Source: Campylobacteraceae bacterium (GTDB lineage: Bacteria > Campylobacterota > Campylobacteria > Campylobacterales > Sulfurovaceae). From it: DNA of 64,000 nucleotides. The notes beneath the pieces were generated by a model that was not told the DNA's origin, ran no database searches, and saw nothing but the letters and a program-made list of their open reading frames with translations. Location of the stretch: assembly GCA_027100635.1 (NCBI GenBank), contig JAMOOQ010000038.1, positions 1 through 64,000 of the forward strand, written 5' to 3'. Positions 48,734 through 59,287 of this stretch are shown piece after piece. The position numbers were made by a program, and so were the translations under genes. Positions within the stretch are counted from its first letter, which is position 1. Every line of letters begins with the position of its first letter.

Positions 48734-49990
48734 GTGGCAAATAGTAAAGAGAGCGTATTAGAATATCATAATGGTGGGAAGATTGGTATCACTACAACTA
48801 AACCTTGTGATACACAAGAGGATTTATCAAAAGCTTATACCCCAGGTGTGGCAATTCCATGTTTAGAAATTCAAAAAGATGAAAGCTTAGCATATAATTA
48901 CACAAACAAAGGAAATCTTGTAGCAGTTATTACAGATGGAACAGCAGTTTTAGGACTTGGTGATATTGGTGCATTGGCAGGTAAGCCTGTGATGGAGGGT
49001 AAGTCAGTTCTATTTAAAAAGTTTGCAAATGTGGATGCTTTTGATATAGAATTAGATGAGAAAGATGAAGATAAAATCATAGAAATTTGTCGGGCAATTT
49101 CTCCAACTTTTGGTGGAATAAACCTTGAAGATATAAAAGCTCCAAAATGTTTTGAGATAGAAACTAAACTTCAAGAGATGTTAGATATTCCAGTATTTCA
49201 CGATGACCAACATGGAACAGCTATTATTACAACAGCAGGACTTATTAACGCTTTAGAGGTTACAGGGAAAAATATAGAAGATATCAAAATTGTAGTAAAT
49301 GGAGCAGGTGCTGCAGGAATATCTTGTGCTAAAATGTATAAGAAATTAGGTGTAAAGCATATTGTAATGTGTGATAGTAAAGGTGTAATTTCAACTTCAA
49401 GAGAAGATTTAAACAAATATAAGCAAGAGTTTGCAATAGATACAGAAGCTAAAACTTTAGATGATGCAATTGATGGTGCTGATATGTTTTTGGGGCTAAG
49501 TAGTGCAGGTGCATTAAAAAAACCGATGGTAGCTAAGATGGCAAAAGACCCAATTATATTCGCACTTGCTAATCCAACACCAGAGATTTCACCTTATGAA
49601 GTAGTAGAAGTTAGAGATGATGTAATAATGGGAACAGGAAGAAGTGATTTCCCCAATCAAGTTAATAATGTTTTAGGTTTTCCATTTATATTTAGAGGTG
49701 CATTAGATGTACGAGCTAGAAAAGTAACAGAAAATATGAAAATGGCAGCGGCAAATGCTTTGGCTCAACTTGCAAAAGAGCCAATATCAGATGATGTAAA
49801 AAAAGCTTATAACAATCCTGATATGGAATTTGGCAAAAATCATATTATCCCAACACCATTTAATAGAGATGTGTTAGTATGGGTAGCATCAGCTGTGGCA
49901 AAATCAGCAGTTGAAGATGGCGTAGCAAGAGTTAAGAACTATAATCATAATGAATATAAAGCTAAACTTAGAGCGATGATTAATAACTAA
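48734..49990 (+). CDS. NAD(P)-dependent malic enzyme (GTG start)
   Basis: [68 protein letters not shown]. Confidence 0.94.
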   Translation: MANSKESVLEYHNGGKIGITTTKPCDTQEDLSKAYTPGVAIPCLEIQKDESLAYNYTNKGNLVAVITDGTAVLGLGDIGALAGKPVMEGKSVLFKKFANVDAFDIELDEKDEDKIIEICRAISPTFGGINLEDIKAPKCFEIETKLQEMLDIPVFHDDQHGTAIITTAGLINALEVTGKNIEDIKIVVNGAGAAGISCAKMYKKLGVKHIVMCDSKGVISTSREDLNKYKQEFAIDTEAKTLDDAIDGADMFLGLSSAGALKKPMVAKMAKDPIIFALANPTPEISPYEVVEVRDDVIMGTGRSDFPNQVNNVLGFPFIFRGALDVRARKVTENMKMAAANALAQLAKEPISDDVKKAYNNPDMEFGKNHIIPTPFNRDVLVWVASAVAKSAVEDGVARVKNYNHNEYKAKLRAMINN

Positions 49991-50010
49991 ATAACTTTCA
50001 AATGATGTTA

Positions 50011-50073
50011 AAGAGCAACCATAAAGGATGCCCCTACGAAATAAAACTGTAAAGGTGCCTCTTGTGGCTACTC
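50011..50073. repeat. GTAG-headed palindromic repeat pair, partly decayed (family 2)
   Basis: AGAGCAACCATAAAGGATGCCCCTAC followed by TGTAAAGGTGCCTCTTGTGGCTACTCTA. Confidence 0.65.
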
Positions 50074-50156
50074 TAAAAAAATTATAGTTTCTCAAATTTT
50101 ATCATATTATAAAAGATATAAAGGTAAAATTCATAAAAAATTAGGTTACTTATTAA

Positions 50157-52835
50157 ATGAAAACAATTACTATTATAGATACATTTGGCTTTTTCTTTCG
50201 CTCATATTTTGCTCTTCCACCTTTGCGTAATTCAGAAGGATTTTCAACAGGACTTCTCACTGGATTTATTAAGCTTGTGGATTCTTTACATACCTATCAC
50301 TCCACAGATTATCTTGTATTTGCTCTTGATAGCAAAGGGAAAACATTTAGAAATGATCTTTTTGAAGATTATAAGGCCAACCGTTCAACTCCTCCTGAAG
50401 ATTTAACCAAACAGCTTCCAATTGCAATTAAATGGATAGAGAAGATGGGATTTGCAAATATTGCAATGAGTGGATATGAAGCAGATGATATAATTGCATC
50501 TCTAACAAAAAAAGCAGTAGAAAATGGTTTAAATGTAAATATCGTATCTCATGATAAAGACCTATATCAATTAATTGAAGATGGCAAAGTTACTATTTTT
50601 GATAGCGTAAAGAAAAAGTCTATAAATGAGGCTTTGTGTTATGAAAAGTTTAATGTTTACCCAAAAGATTTTACCAACTTTCAGTCAATATTAGGAGATA
50701 GTTCTGACAATATCCCTGGGGTTAAGGGGATTGGACAAAAAGGGGCATCAAAGCTTATTAATGAATTTTCTACACTAGAAAATATATATGAAAATATTAG
50801 TACTTGTGGAACTCCAAGGATAAAAAAGCTACTCGTGGAAAGTCGTGAAATGGCATTTTTATCAAGAGAACTTGTAACACTAAAAACAGACCTAATAGAT
50901 GATTTTGATTTAGAAAAATTTGTATTTGAAGATAAAAATTATTTGAGTTGTTTAGCTGATGAATTTGTAGATTATGAGATGAAACAAGCATTAAGTAGTG
51001 CGTTAAGAGGTCATAATAAAAAACAGTTAGAAGTTAAAAAAGAGGAAAAATTATCATTTCAATATGCTAAGCTTGATAATATTCAAGATTTAAATAGAGT
51101 TATAGATAATATACCTAAAAATAGTATTATTGCTTTTGATACAGAGACAACAGGTCTTGATACAAAAAAAGTAGATTTGGTTGGATTTTCTTTTTCAATA
51201 AGTGAAATAGGTGGATATTATGTCCCCATTGCCCATAGTTATTTGGGAGTTGGAAATCAAGTTTTATTAGAGGATGCACTTAAATCTATTAAGAAACTGC
51301 TGAAATTTAAGATAGTTGGTCAAAATTTGAAATTTGATTTTTCACTTTTATATAATAGATATGGATTTGATAAGATTGATATATTCGCAGATACTATGAT
51401 TATGGCATGGTTACTTGATAGTAGTTCTAAAGTTGGGCTAGATTCATTGGCAAAAAAATATTTCAAATATGAGATGAAACCATTTAAGGATATTGTAAAA
51501 AAAGGTGAAGATTTTAGTTTTGTGGATATTGATACAGCCTCTTTTTATGCAGTTGAAGATGCGTGGATGAGCCGAAAATTATATGTTAAACTTCTATCAG
51601 AACTAGAGCTTAATAGTGAATTTTATATAGATATTGCTTTAAAAATAGAATATCCTTTTATTAATGTTTTAGCTAAAATGGAAAGAGTAGGGATAAAAAT
51701 AGATATAAAAAAACTAAACTCTTTAGAGATAAGATTAGAGGATAATTTAAACTCTCTTACAAGTAAAATCTATGAAGAAGCTGGAAGTGAATTTAATATT
51801 CGCTCAACTCAACAACTTGGGGTTATTTTATTTGAATATTTAGGGCTTAAAGGTGGCAAAAAAACGAAAACTGGATTTAGCACAAATGAAGCAGTTTTAC
51901 AAAGTATTAAAGATAAACATCCAATTATTAAACTAATATTAGAATATCGTGAGTATCAAAAAATAATCTCAACTTATGTAAAACCTCTTTTAAAATTGGC
52001 AAAAGATGATAAAAATAGCAGAGTATATACATCATTTATTCAAACGGGAACAGCAACAGGACGATTAAGCTCTAAAAATCCAAACTTACAAAATATCCCT
52101 GTACGAAGTGCATTAGGACGAGAAGTACGAGAAGCATTTATTGCAAAAGATGGATATAAATTGGTAGGAATTGATTATTCTCAGATTGAACTTAGACTTT
52201 TAGCACATTTTAGCCAAGATAAAGCATTGATGGAAGCGTTTAGAGATGGATTAGATATTCATATGCAAACTGCAATTAAACTTTTTGGAGAAGATGAAGC
52301 AAAAGCTAAACGCTCATTTGCCAAATCTATTAACTTTGGACTTTTATATGGTATGGGAAGTAAAAAATTATCAGAAGAACTAAATATCACAACAACAGAA
52401 GCTAAAGAGATTATGAAAAATTATTTTGAGGCTTTTCCTACAATTAAATATTTTTTAGATGGTGTAGCAAATGATGTAAAGGAGATTGGATTTGTAGAGA
52501 CTATATCTAAAAGAAGACGATTATTTGATTATGAAAATGCCAATGGGATGCAAAAAGCATCTTTTCAAAGAGAATCTGTAAATACACTTTTTCAAGGTTC
52601 AGCTTCAGATTTAATTAAACTATCTATGCTAGAAATTGACACAATTATTGAAAATGAAAAACTAGATGCTAATATGCTTCTACAAATTCATGATGAACTT
52701 ATCTTTGAGATAAAAGATAATAAAGTTGATGAACTTAGCAAAAAATTTACGAATATTATGGAAAATATTATTAAGCTTAAAGTTCCTCTTGAATGTTCTG
52801 TGAGTATTGGAGATAGTTGGGGTGAATTGAAATAA
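50157..52835 (+). CDS. polA: DNA polymerase I
   Basis: 5'-exo domain, DTETTGLDTKK 3'-5' exo motif, polymerase motifs DYSQIELRLLAH, RSFAKSINFGLLYGMG, QIHDELIFE. Confidence 0.96.
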   Translation: MKTITIIDTFGFFFRSYFALPPLRNSEGFSTGLLTGFIKLVDSLHTYHSTDYLVFALDSKGKTFRNDLFEDYKANRSTPPEDLTKQLPIAIKWIEKMGFANIAMSGYEADDIIASLTKKAVENGLNVNIVSHDKDLYQLIEDGKVTIFDSVKKKSINEALCYEKFNVYPKDFTNFQSILGDSSDNIPGVKGIGQKGASKLINEFSTLENIYENISTCGTPRIKKLLVESREMAFLSRELVTLKTDLIDDFDLEKFVFEDKNYLSCLADEFVDYEMKQALSSALRGHNKKQLEVKKEEKLSFQYAKLDNIQDLNRVIDNIPKNSIIAFDTETTGLDTKKVDLVGFSFSISEIGGYYVPIAHSYLGVGNQVLLEDALKSIKKLLKFKIVGQNLKFDFSLLYNRYGFDKIDIFADTMIMAWLLDSSSKVGLDSLAKKYFKYEMKPFKDIVKKGEDFSFVDIDTASFYAVEDAWMSRKLYVKLLSELELNSEFYIDIALKIEYPFINVLAKMERVGIKIDIKKLNSLEIRLEDNLNSLTSKIYEEAGSEFNIRSTQQLGVILFEYLGLKGGKKTKTGFSTNEAVLQSIKDKHPIIKLILEYREYQKIISTYVKPLLKLAKDDKNSRVYTSFIQTGTATGRLSSKNPNLQNIPVRSALGREVREAFIAKDGYKLVGIDYSQIELRLLAHFSQDKALMEAFRDGLDIHMQTAIKLFGEDEAKAKRSFAKSINFGLLYGMGSKKLSEELNITTTEAKEIMKNYFEAFPTIKYFLDGVANDVKEIGFVETISKRRRLFDYENANGMQKASFQRESVNTLFQGSASDLIKLSMLEIDTIIENEKLDANMLLQIHDELIFEIKDNKVDELSKKFTNIMENIIKLKVPLECSVSIGDSWGELK

Positions 52836-52928
52836 GATTTAGTTGATTAGAGTTTGATTTTTTACTTTTAAAAGTAGTGAATTGTCATAAAACTCTAGGA
52901 TACGAGATATGATATTTAAAAAATATAC

Positions 52929-54968
52929 TCATTTACACTCAGCTTCTTTTAACATATTAGCTTCACATAAAAATATTGATGGTGTGAAATTTATTTTTTT
53001 AATTTTATCATATTTAGATAAAGATAAATATAGTTTATCTCTTGCTCTTGTAACTGCCACATAAAAAAGTCTTCGCTCCTCTTCCTCTCCACCAGCTTTA
53101 GATGCTAATTTTCTATTTGGGAATCTTCCATCCATTAAATCAATCACAAAAACCTCTTCAAATTCAAGACCTTTACTTGCATGAACAGTTAAAAGATTTA
53201 CCCCTTCACCTTCACTCAATTCTCCACCACCCAAAATCATAGCATTTATAAATTTTGTTAAATCTTTATATTGCCTAGATAAATTTAATAAAAGTTCAGC
53301 TTTACTTTTAATTCTATCTTTTGATTCATCTTTTCTTTTTACATCTATCTCACCTGTTTTTAATTTGGCTCTATTGGTGGATAATAGTTCTATTAAATAT
53401 CTATATAAATCTGAGGATATAGCATTTCTTAAAATATGGGAAGGGTGTTGAGTTTTATTTATATTACTTATAAATTTATAATAATAATCTAAATACTTCA
53501 CCCCATCACGCGTTAATCTTGGATGTTTTAAAATTGGATGTTTTTTAATATGAGTAGAGATATCCATACTACTAAATCTTGATAAAGAACCTATCTCCAA
53601 ATCATCATCAAAGAGTCCTAATTGTACATTTTTATTTGGATTTAATTTTGGTAAATCATTATATGCAGGAGATAGCAAACCTCTAGTTAAATTACCATGA
53701 CCAAAATGATTTAAACATACAAAAAGTTCTTTTGATAAAGCACTACCTACACCTTTCGCATACTCAAAAATATGGATAAATGCCATCATATCTTTTTGAT
53801 TAACTATTAAAGATAATAAATCTAATAAAAATTTTATCTCTTTTGAATCAAAAAAGCTTGTACCACCTTTTCTTTTACATGGGATATTTAGCTCTCGTAA
53901 AGTTGCCTCAATCCCATCTGCACTAGAGTTATTTCTAAAAATTACAGCAATATTTTCATAAGAGGTTGAATTATTTTTAATAGTAGTAGATATTGATTGA
54001 TACTGTTCAAAAAGCTCTTCGTATATCAAAAGTTTAGGTGCAATATTTTCCCCTGTTCTTCCAACTTCTAAGCTTTTTGGATATATTCTCTCATTTTTTT
54101 CTATAACCTTATTTGCAAGTGATAAAATTGATGCAGTTGAGCGATAATTTTTTTTAAGAGTAAATAGGTTTGCATTTTTATATCTTGTGGTAAAAGTTGA
54201 TATATTCTCTATATTCGCACCATTAAAAGCATAAATACTTTGATCATAATCTCCTACACAAAATAAAGATTTACTCTTTAATTCATCAATTAAAGCTCCT
54301 TGAAGAGTATTTGTATCTTGATACTCATCAACTAATATCTCATCTATCTCTATATGATTTTCTTTGATATATTCGCGTAATTTTAATAATAGGTCATTAA
54401 AAGAGACAAATCCATATTCTTTTTTAACATCCTCAAACTCATCAATTATATTCATATAAATATCTATTAAAACTTTATGTTCTGGGTACTTTTCTTCAAA
54501 CCATATATCAAAAGTATCAAGTGTTATATTTTGATAAAGATTGTATTGTTCATATAAAAATGTAGCACTAAATGGTTCAGTTTGATGACCTAATCTTTTA
54601 AATGCTCGTTTTTCATAGATACTTCTAAAAAGAGTTTTAAGTTCACTTGGCTGTTTTAGTGCAATATGAAAACCACTAGTCTTTAGCCATTTATAGCTAA
54701 TTGCATGAAATGTTCCTGATTGAATCTCTTTTATTATATTAGATGGAAAAAAATTACCCAACCTTGCAACCATCTCTCCTGCTGCTTTATTTGTAAATGT
54801 AAGCAACAAAATTTTAGAGGGTTTAATCCCCTGCTTAAGCAGATGAGCTATTCTCCCTACTATTGTTGAAGTTTTGCCTGTTCCTGCACTTGCAATTATT
54901 AAATTATGCCCCAAAGGTGCCATAGCAGCACTGAGTTGCTCTTGATTTAAATTTGATAGAGGCATCAA
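52929..54968 (-). CDS. UvrD/Rep-family ATP-dependent DNA helicase
   Basis: LIIASAGTGKTSTIVGRI, LTFTNKAAGEM, VDEYQDTNTLQ, VGDYDQSIYAFNGA, TVHASKGLEFEEVFV, YVAVTRARDKLYLS. Confidence 0.93.
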   Translation of the reverse strand: MMPLSNLNQEQLSAAMAPLGHNLIIASAGTGKTSTIVGRIAHLLKQGIKPSKILLLTFTNKAAGEMVARLGNFFPSNIIKEIQSGTFHAISYKWLKTSGFHIALKQPSELKTLFRSIYEKRAFKRLGHQTEPFSATFLYEQYNLYQNITLDTFDIWFEEKYPEHKVLIDIYMNIIDEFEDVKKEYGFVSFNDLLLKLREYIKENHIEIDEILVDEYQDTNTLQGALIDELKSKSLFCVGDYDQSIYAFNGANIENISTFTTRYKNANLFTLKKNYRSTASILSLANKVIEKNERIYPKSLEVGRTGENIAPKLLIYEELFEQYQSISTTIKNNSTSYENIAVIFRNNSSADGIEATLRELNIPCKRKGGTSFFDSKEIKFLLDLLSLIVNQKDMMAFIHIFEYAKGVGSALSKELFVCLNHFGHGNLTRGLLSPAYNDLPKLNPNKNVQLGLFDDDLEIGSLSRFSSMDISTHIKKHPILKHPRLTRDGVKYLDYYYKFISNINKTQHPSHILRNAISSDLYRYLIELLSTNRAKLKTGEIDVKRKDESKDRIKSKAELLLNLSRQYKDLTKFINAMILGGGELSEGEGVNLLTVHASKGLEFEEVFVIDLMDGRFPNRKLASKAGGEEEERRLFYVAVTRARDKLYLSLSKYDKIKKINFTPSIFLCEANMLKEAECK

Positions 54969-54969
54969 A

Positions 54970-55485
54970 CTATATCTCTATAGTAATTGGTTCATCTAAT
55001 CTAGTAATTAGAACCTCATAATATTCTAAATTCTGAAAAGATTTTTCATATCTCCATCTTAAAACAAATTCAATAATATCATTTTTTATTTCAGGTTCTA
55101 ATGATTGTGCTTTACCAAAGTATCCTAATGAAACATTTTTTGCTTTTTTCTTTCCATTTTTATCAGGTTCATAAGTGATTGCAATAATTTGAATATATTT
55201 ACCCTCTCTTACCTCTCCAAAATCATTCTCTTTCAATCCTATACCACTTAAATTCATAGCTTTATACAAAAATATATCACTAAAATCAGGAGATTTTTTA
55301 CAAATATCTAATTTCATATAAAGATCATTTACTTTACTGATATTAAATCTTCTAATATGCTTCATACTCTCTTTTGGAGACATTATACTATGGTTAATCT
55401 CTTCATTAGATATATTATTTTTTAGAGCTATTTTATCATCTAGTTTTTGAGTAAGTACTCTAATCCTATCAATATTATCAACCAT
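54970..55485 (-). CDS. Conserved hypothetical protein
   Basis: 171-aa ORF directly upstream (1-nt gap) of the helicase gene; no family recognised. Confidence 0.6.
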   Translation of the reverse strand: MVDNIDRIRVLTQKLDDKIALKNNISNEEINHSIMSPKESMKHIRRFNISKVNDLYMKLDICKKSPDFSDIFLYKAMNLSGIGLKENDFGEVREGKYIQIIAITYEPDKNGKKKAKNVSLGYFGKAQSLEPEIKNDIIEFVLRWRYEKSFQNLEYYEVLITRLDEPITIEI

Positions 55486-55648
55486 AAATTACCTTAATAC
55501 TAAAATACTATAACTTCTTCATTCAAGATATTATATAATATTATAACATATCAAACGCTTAATATATAAAAATATAAGATATAAAATACTCCTTATTAGT
55601 ATAATTTTGATAAAATTACACAAAACAATTATATATCTAGGAAAACTT

Positions 55649-56911
55649 ATGGATTATTTAAAAATAGAGGGTGGAGAGACTCTTAAAGGTAGTATCACAA
55701 TCAGTGGTGCAAAAAATGCAGCGTTACCAATTATTGCAGCAACCATTTTAAGTGATAAAGGTGTCACTCTTACAAATTTACCAAATGTTATTGATATCAA
55801 AACTTTAATCAAACTATTAGATATACTAGGAGCTAAAGTAAAATATGGTGAAAAAAGCTGTATTATAAATAACGGCACAATCAATTCAACAAAAGCAGTA
55901 TATGAAATAGTATCACAAATGAGAGCATCTATCTTAGTTTTAGGTCCTCTTTTGGCAAGATTTAAAGAGTGTGAGGTTAGCCTTCCTGGTGGATGTGCCA
56001 TAGGTCAAAGACCAATAGACTTACATCTTAAAGCTCTTGAGGCAATGGGTGCTAAAATAGAGATAAAAGGTGGATATGTAAAAGCAGAAGCACCAAATGG
56101 TCTTGTTGGTACAAAAATTATATTTGATAAAATTACAGTTGGTGGAACAGAAAATATTATTATGGCTGCCTCATTGGCAAAAGGGACTACAACTATTATA
56201 AATGCTGCCAAAGAGCCTGAGATTATTCAGCTATGTGAAATTATAAGAGATGCAGGGGTAAAAATTGATGGTATTGGAACTAGTGAGCTTACCATTGAAG
56301 GGACAGATGGGAAACCTCTTAAATTTAATGAAATAGAGATAATCCCTGATAGAATTGAAGCTGGGACTTACTTATGTGCAGGAGCAATAACAAATTCAAC
56401 TATTACACTACATAAAGTAAATGCAGAACATCTAAGAGCATCAATGAATAAACTAGAAGAGATGGGATGTAGTTTTGATATAGATGGAGATAGCATCACT
56501 ATTAAACCTGTTAAAAATTTAAACTCTGTAAATATAGTAACCACTGAATACCCAGGATTTCCTACAGATATGCAAGCACAATTTATGGCTTTATCTATAA
56601 TTACAGAGGGTGAAAGCTTAATAGAAGAGAGACTTTTTGAAAATAGATTTATGCATGTTAGTGAATTAAATAGATTAGGAGCTAATATATGGCTAAAGGG
56701 TAATATAGCAGCTGTTCATAAAGTAGAAGAACTTTATGGAGCTGATGTTATGGCAACTGATTTAAGAGCGAGTTCTGCATTAATTTTGGCAGCTCTTGTG
56801 GCTAACGGAACAACTAATGTACACAGAATATATCACCTTGATAGAGGATATGAAGATTTAGAGGGTAAACTTTTATCTTTAGGAGCAAAAATTCAAAGAT
56901 GTAAAGCTTAG
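55649..56911 (+). CDS. murA: UDP-N-acetylglucosamine 1-carboxyvinyltransferase
   Basis: [70 protein letters not shown]. Start moved to MDYLKIEGG behind AGGAAAAC. Confidence 0.96.
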   Translation: MDYLKIEGGETLKGSITISGAKNAALPIIAATILSDKGVTLTNLPNVIDIKTLIKLLDILGAKVKYGEKSCIINNGTINSTKAVYEIVSQMRASILVLGPLLARFKECEVSLPGGCAIGQRPIDLHLKALEAMGAKIEIKGGYVKAEAPNGLVGTKIIFDKITVGGTENIIMAASLAKGTTTIINAAKEPEIIQLCEIIRDAGVKIDGIGTSELTIEGTDGKPLKFNEIEIIPDRIEAGTYLCAGAITNSTITLHKVNAEHLRASMNKLEEMGCSFDIDGDSITIKPVKNLNSVNIVTTEYPGFPTDMQAQFMALSIITEGESLIEERLFENRFMHVSELNRLGANIWLKGNIAAVHKVEELYGADVMATDLRASSALILAALVANGTTNVHRIYHLDRGYEDLEGKLLSLGAKIQRCKA

Positions 56912-56920
56912 AATAAATTT

Positions 56921-58245
56921 CTAAACCTTTATCTTTTGCCAATCTCCTTGATTAAAGGCTCTCCAAAGTAGTATCGCTTTAACAGTTGTATCACTTATCA
57001 TTGCAAGATATACAAATAAAATAGATTCAAAATAGTAGCTTAGTATAAAAGCAGGAAGAATACGAATAAACCACAAAGAGATAAAAGATTTATCTTAAGT
57101 GTTTTTTTGCTATCTCCTGCTCCTCTTAATGCTCCACTAAGTACAAAATTAAAAGCTAATGGAATTTGAGAAAGACCAACTATCATCAAATAAAAACTTG
57201 CCTCTTGAATCGTTTTTGCATCATCTGTAAAAAGGCGTACAATTGGCTCAGGTGTAAAAATCATAAAAACTCCCAAAGTAAACATAAAAGAGGTTGTATA
57301 TTTAAGTACTAATATTACATCTTCTTTTGCTTGAAGAGGATTTTTTGCACCTAAACCTTGCCCCATTAGTGTCATTGCAGCGATGGTAAATCCAATTCCT
57401 GGCATAAATGCTAACCCTTCAATTCTAAGTCCTAATTGATAACCAGCTAATGTTTCTGTACCATAATGAGCAATAATAACGGTAAAAAGCATAAATGATC
57501 CAAATGTTAAAGAGCGTTCAATAGAGGCAGGAAGACCAATTTTTAAGGCTCTTTTAATAAGTGATTTAGAGTAGTACCACAATGGTGTAAATGGGGTTTT
57601 TTTGTTGATATATAAATATGTATAGATTGAAAATTCCAAAATATTAACAATTACTGTAGCAATTCCGGCACCTAATACTCCAAAAGCTGGAACTCCAAAA
57701 TGTCCAAAAATTAATACATAATTTAATCCAATATTTAAAATTATAGAGAATATTTTGATGTAAAGTGGTGTAATTGTATCTCCATAAGAGTTAAAGGCAG
57801 AGACAAAAACTAGTTTTATAAATATAAAAGGCAACATTATTGTAAGGACTGTTACATACTCTGTTCCTAAAATTATAACTTCATTAACTGTTCCAAACCA
57901 AATAAATAATTTAGGAGCTAAAATATACCAAAGAATTGATATTGGAATAGATAGTAAAAATGCAAATTGTAATAAAGAAGCCAAACTCATTGATGCTCTT
58001 TGCAATTGTGAAGCACCTATAAAACGAGATATTAAAGCTGTTGTACCAATATGTAAAAGTGTAAGAACAGCAAAAACAAACATTAATGACTGAAGCCCAA
58101 GCCCAACAGCAGCAATAGCAAAAGCTGAAATCGTCCCAACCATTAAAAGATCGGTTATAACTTGAAGCATATCTAATAATGAATTAGTAGCTGATGGTAA
58201 CGCAATTGATAAAATCTTTTTATGTTTTTTTGTATTTATATTCAT
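56921..58245 (-). pseudogene. MATE-family efflux transporter, apparently frameshifted near the C-terminus (main ORF 57040-58245)
   Basis: MATE-type ORF ends …INLLSLCGLFVFFLLLY*; another frame continues KSFISLWFIRILPAFILSYYFESILFVYLAMISDTTVKAILLWRAFNQGDWQKIKV* to 56921. Confidence 0.75.
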
Positions 58246-58394
58246 AAATTATATTCTTTTTTTGTATTATACCTATTATTATTTAATATAAATTCTTTCA
58301 ATACACTAATAAGTTGGTTAATCTCTTTTAGTTTCAAGAATATTTCATTCTTATTTATCATTTTCAAATCTTTCATATACTAAAAAACAATTAT

Positions 58395-58660
58395 TCACGA
58401 TAAATCTAAACTTCCTGAACCAAATAAAAATTCTCCTAACATATATAAAGAAAGCGTTATTAATGGAGATAGATACAGATGTGTATAGTATTTATCTCTA
58501 AAGATATACCATAAAATTGAATTCCATGATATAATTAAGAATATAATATGAAGTATAAATATATATATTACAGGTCGTGTCATCATTCCAAATGTAGCCA
58601 TAATAGAGAGAAATGTAAAAAGTCCAAATACAAAGAGTGTTTTTTTAATATTTTTATCAC
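58395..58660 (-). CDS. Small membrane protein (GTG start proposed)
   Basis: Frame open upstream of the ORF-track start: VIKILKKTLFVFGLFTFLSIMATFGMMTRPVIYIFILHIIFLIIS…. Confidence 0.5.
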
Positions 58661-58664
58661 AAAT

Positions 58665-59192
58665 TTATTTAGATTTTGCATTAAATAGATATTTAGCCAC
58701 TTTATAAAACTTTATTCTCTTTATTCCATAATCTTTATGAGATAATACAAAGTTAAATCTTTTTTTTGATTTATGAGCAAAAGTTACAAGATAATATTTA
58801 CTCCAATTATTTACCATTGGGATATTTTTTAAAATATCATCATTAATCGATAACTCTTTAATATCTTTTGGATATTTTCTTCCTAATCTTATTGAATAAG
58901 AATTATTTAAATCCATAGAGAGACTACTATTAGTATCTTCAAAAAATATTCCAACAATGAATCTTTCACCTTTTTCTTTTTGTTTTTTTGAACTTTTATA
59001 CTTTAAATATTCTTTAGAATGAAGATATGTAATAGATAACATAGCTTTTGTTTCATTATTATCAGATAAAATTATTTTTTGTGTTTGCTGAAGATTTGCA
59101 TAAAAATCTTGTTTATTATGTAATTGATTAAGCATCTTATTTTCGCAACTAGTTAAAAATAAAACTAATAAAGTAACTATCACTATTTTCAA
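58665..59192 (-). CDS. Putative lipoprotein, unknown function
   Basis: MKIVIVTLLVLFLTSCENK lipobox; 175 aa. Confidence 0.7.
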   Translation of the reverse strand: MKIVIVTLLVLFLTSCENKMLNQLHNKQDFYANLQQTQKIILSDNNETKAMLSITYLHSKEYLKYKSSKKQKEKGERFIVGIFFEDTNSSLSMDLNNSYSIRLGRKYPKDIKELSINDDILKNIPMVNNWSKYYLVTFAHKSKKRFNFVLSHKDYGIKRIKFYKVAKYLFNAKSK

Positions 59193-59287
59193 TTAACACT
59201 CCATTTATTGGGATAAAAATTGATTTTATCATAATTTGAGTTAAATGATGGGAAAATTTGGTAAAATACGCTAAAGGAATATAGTTT

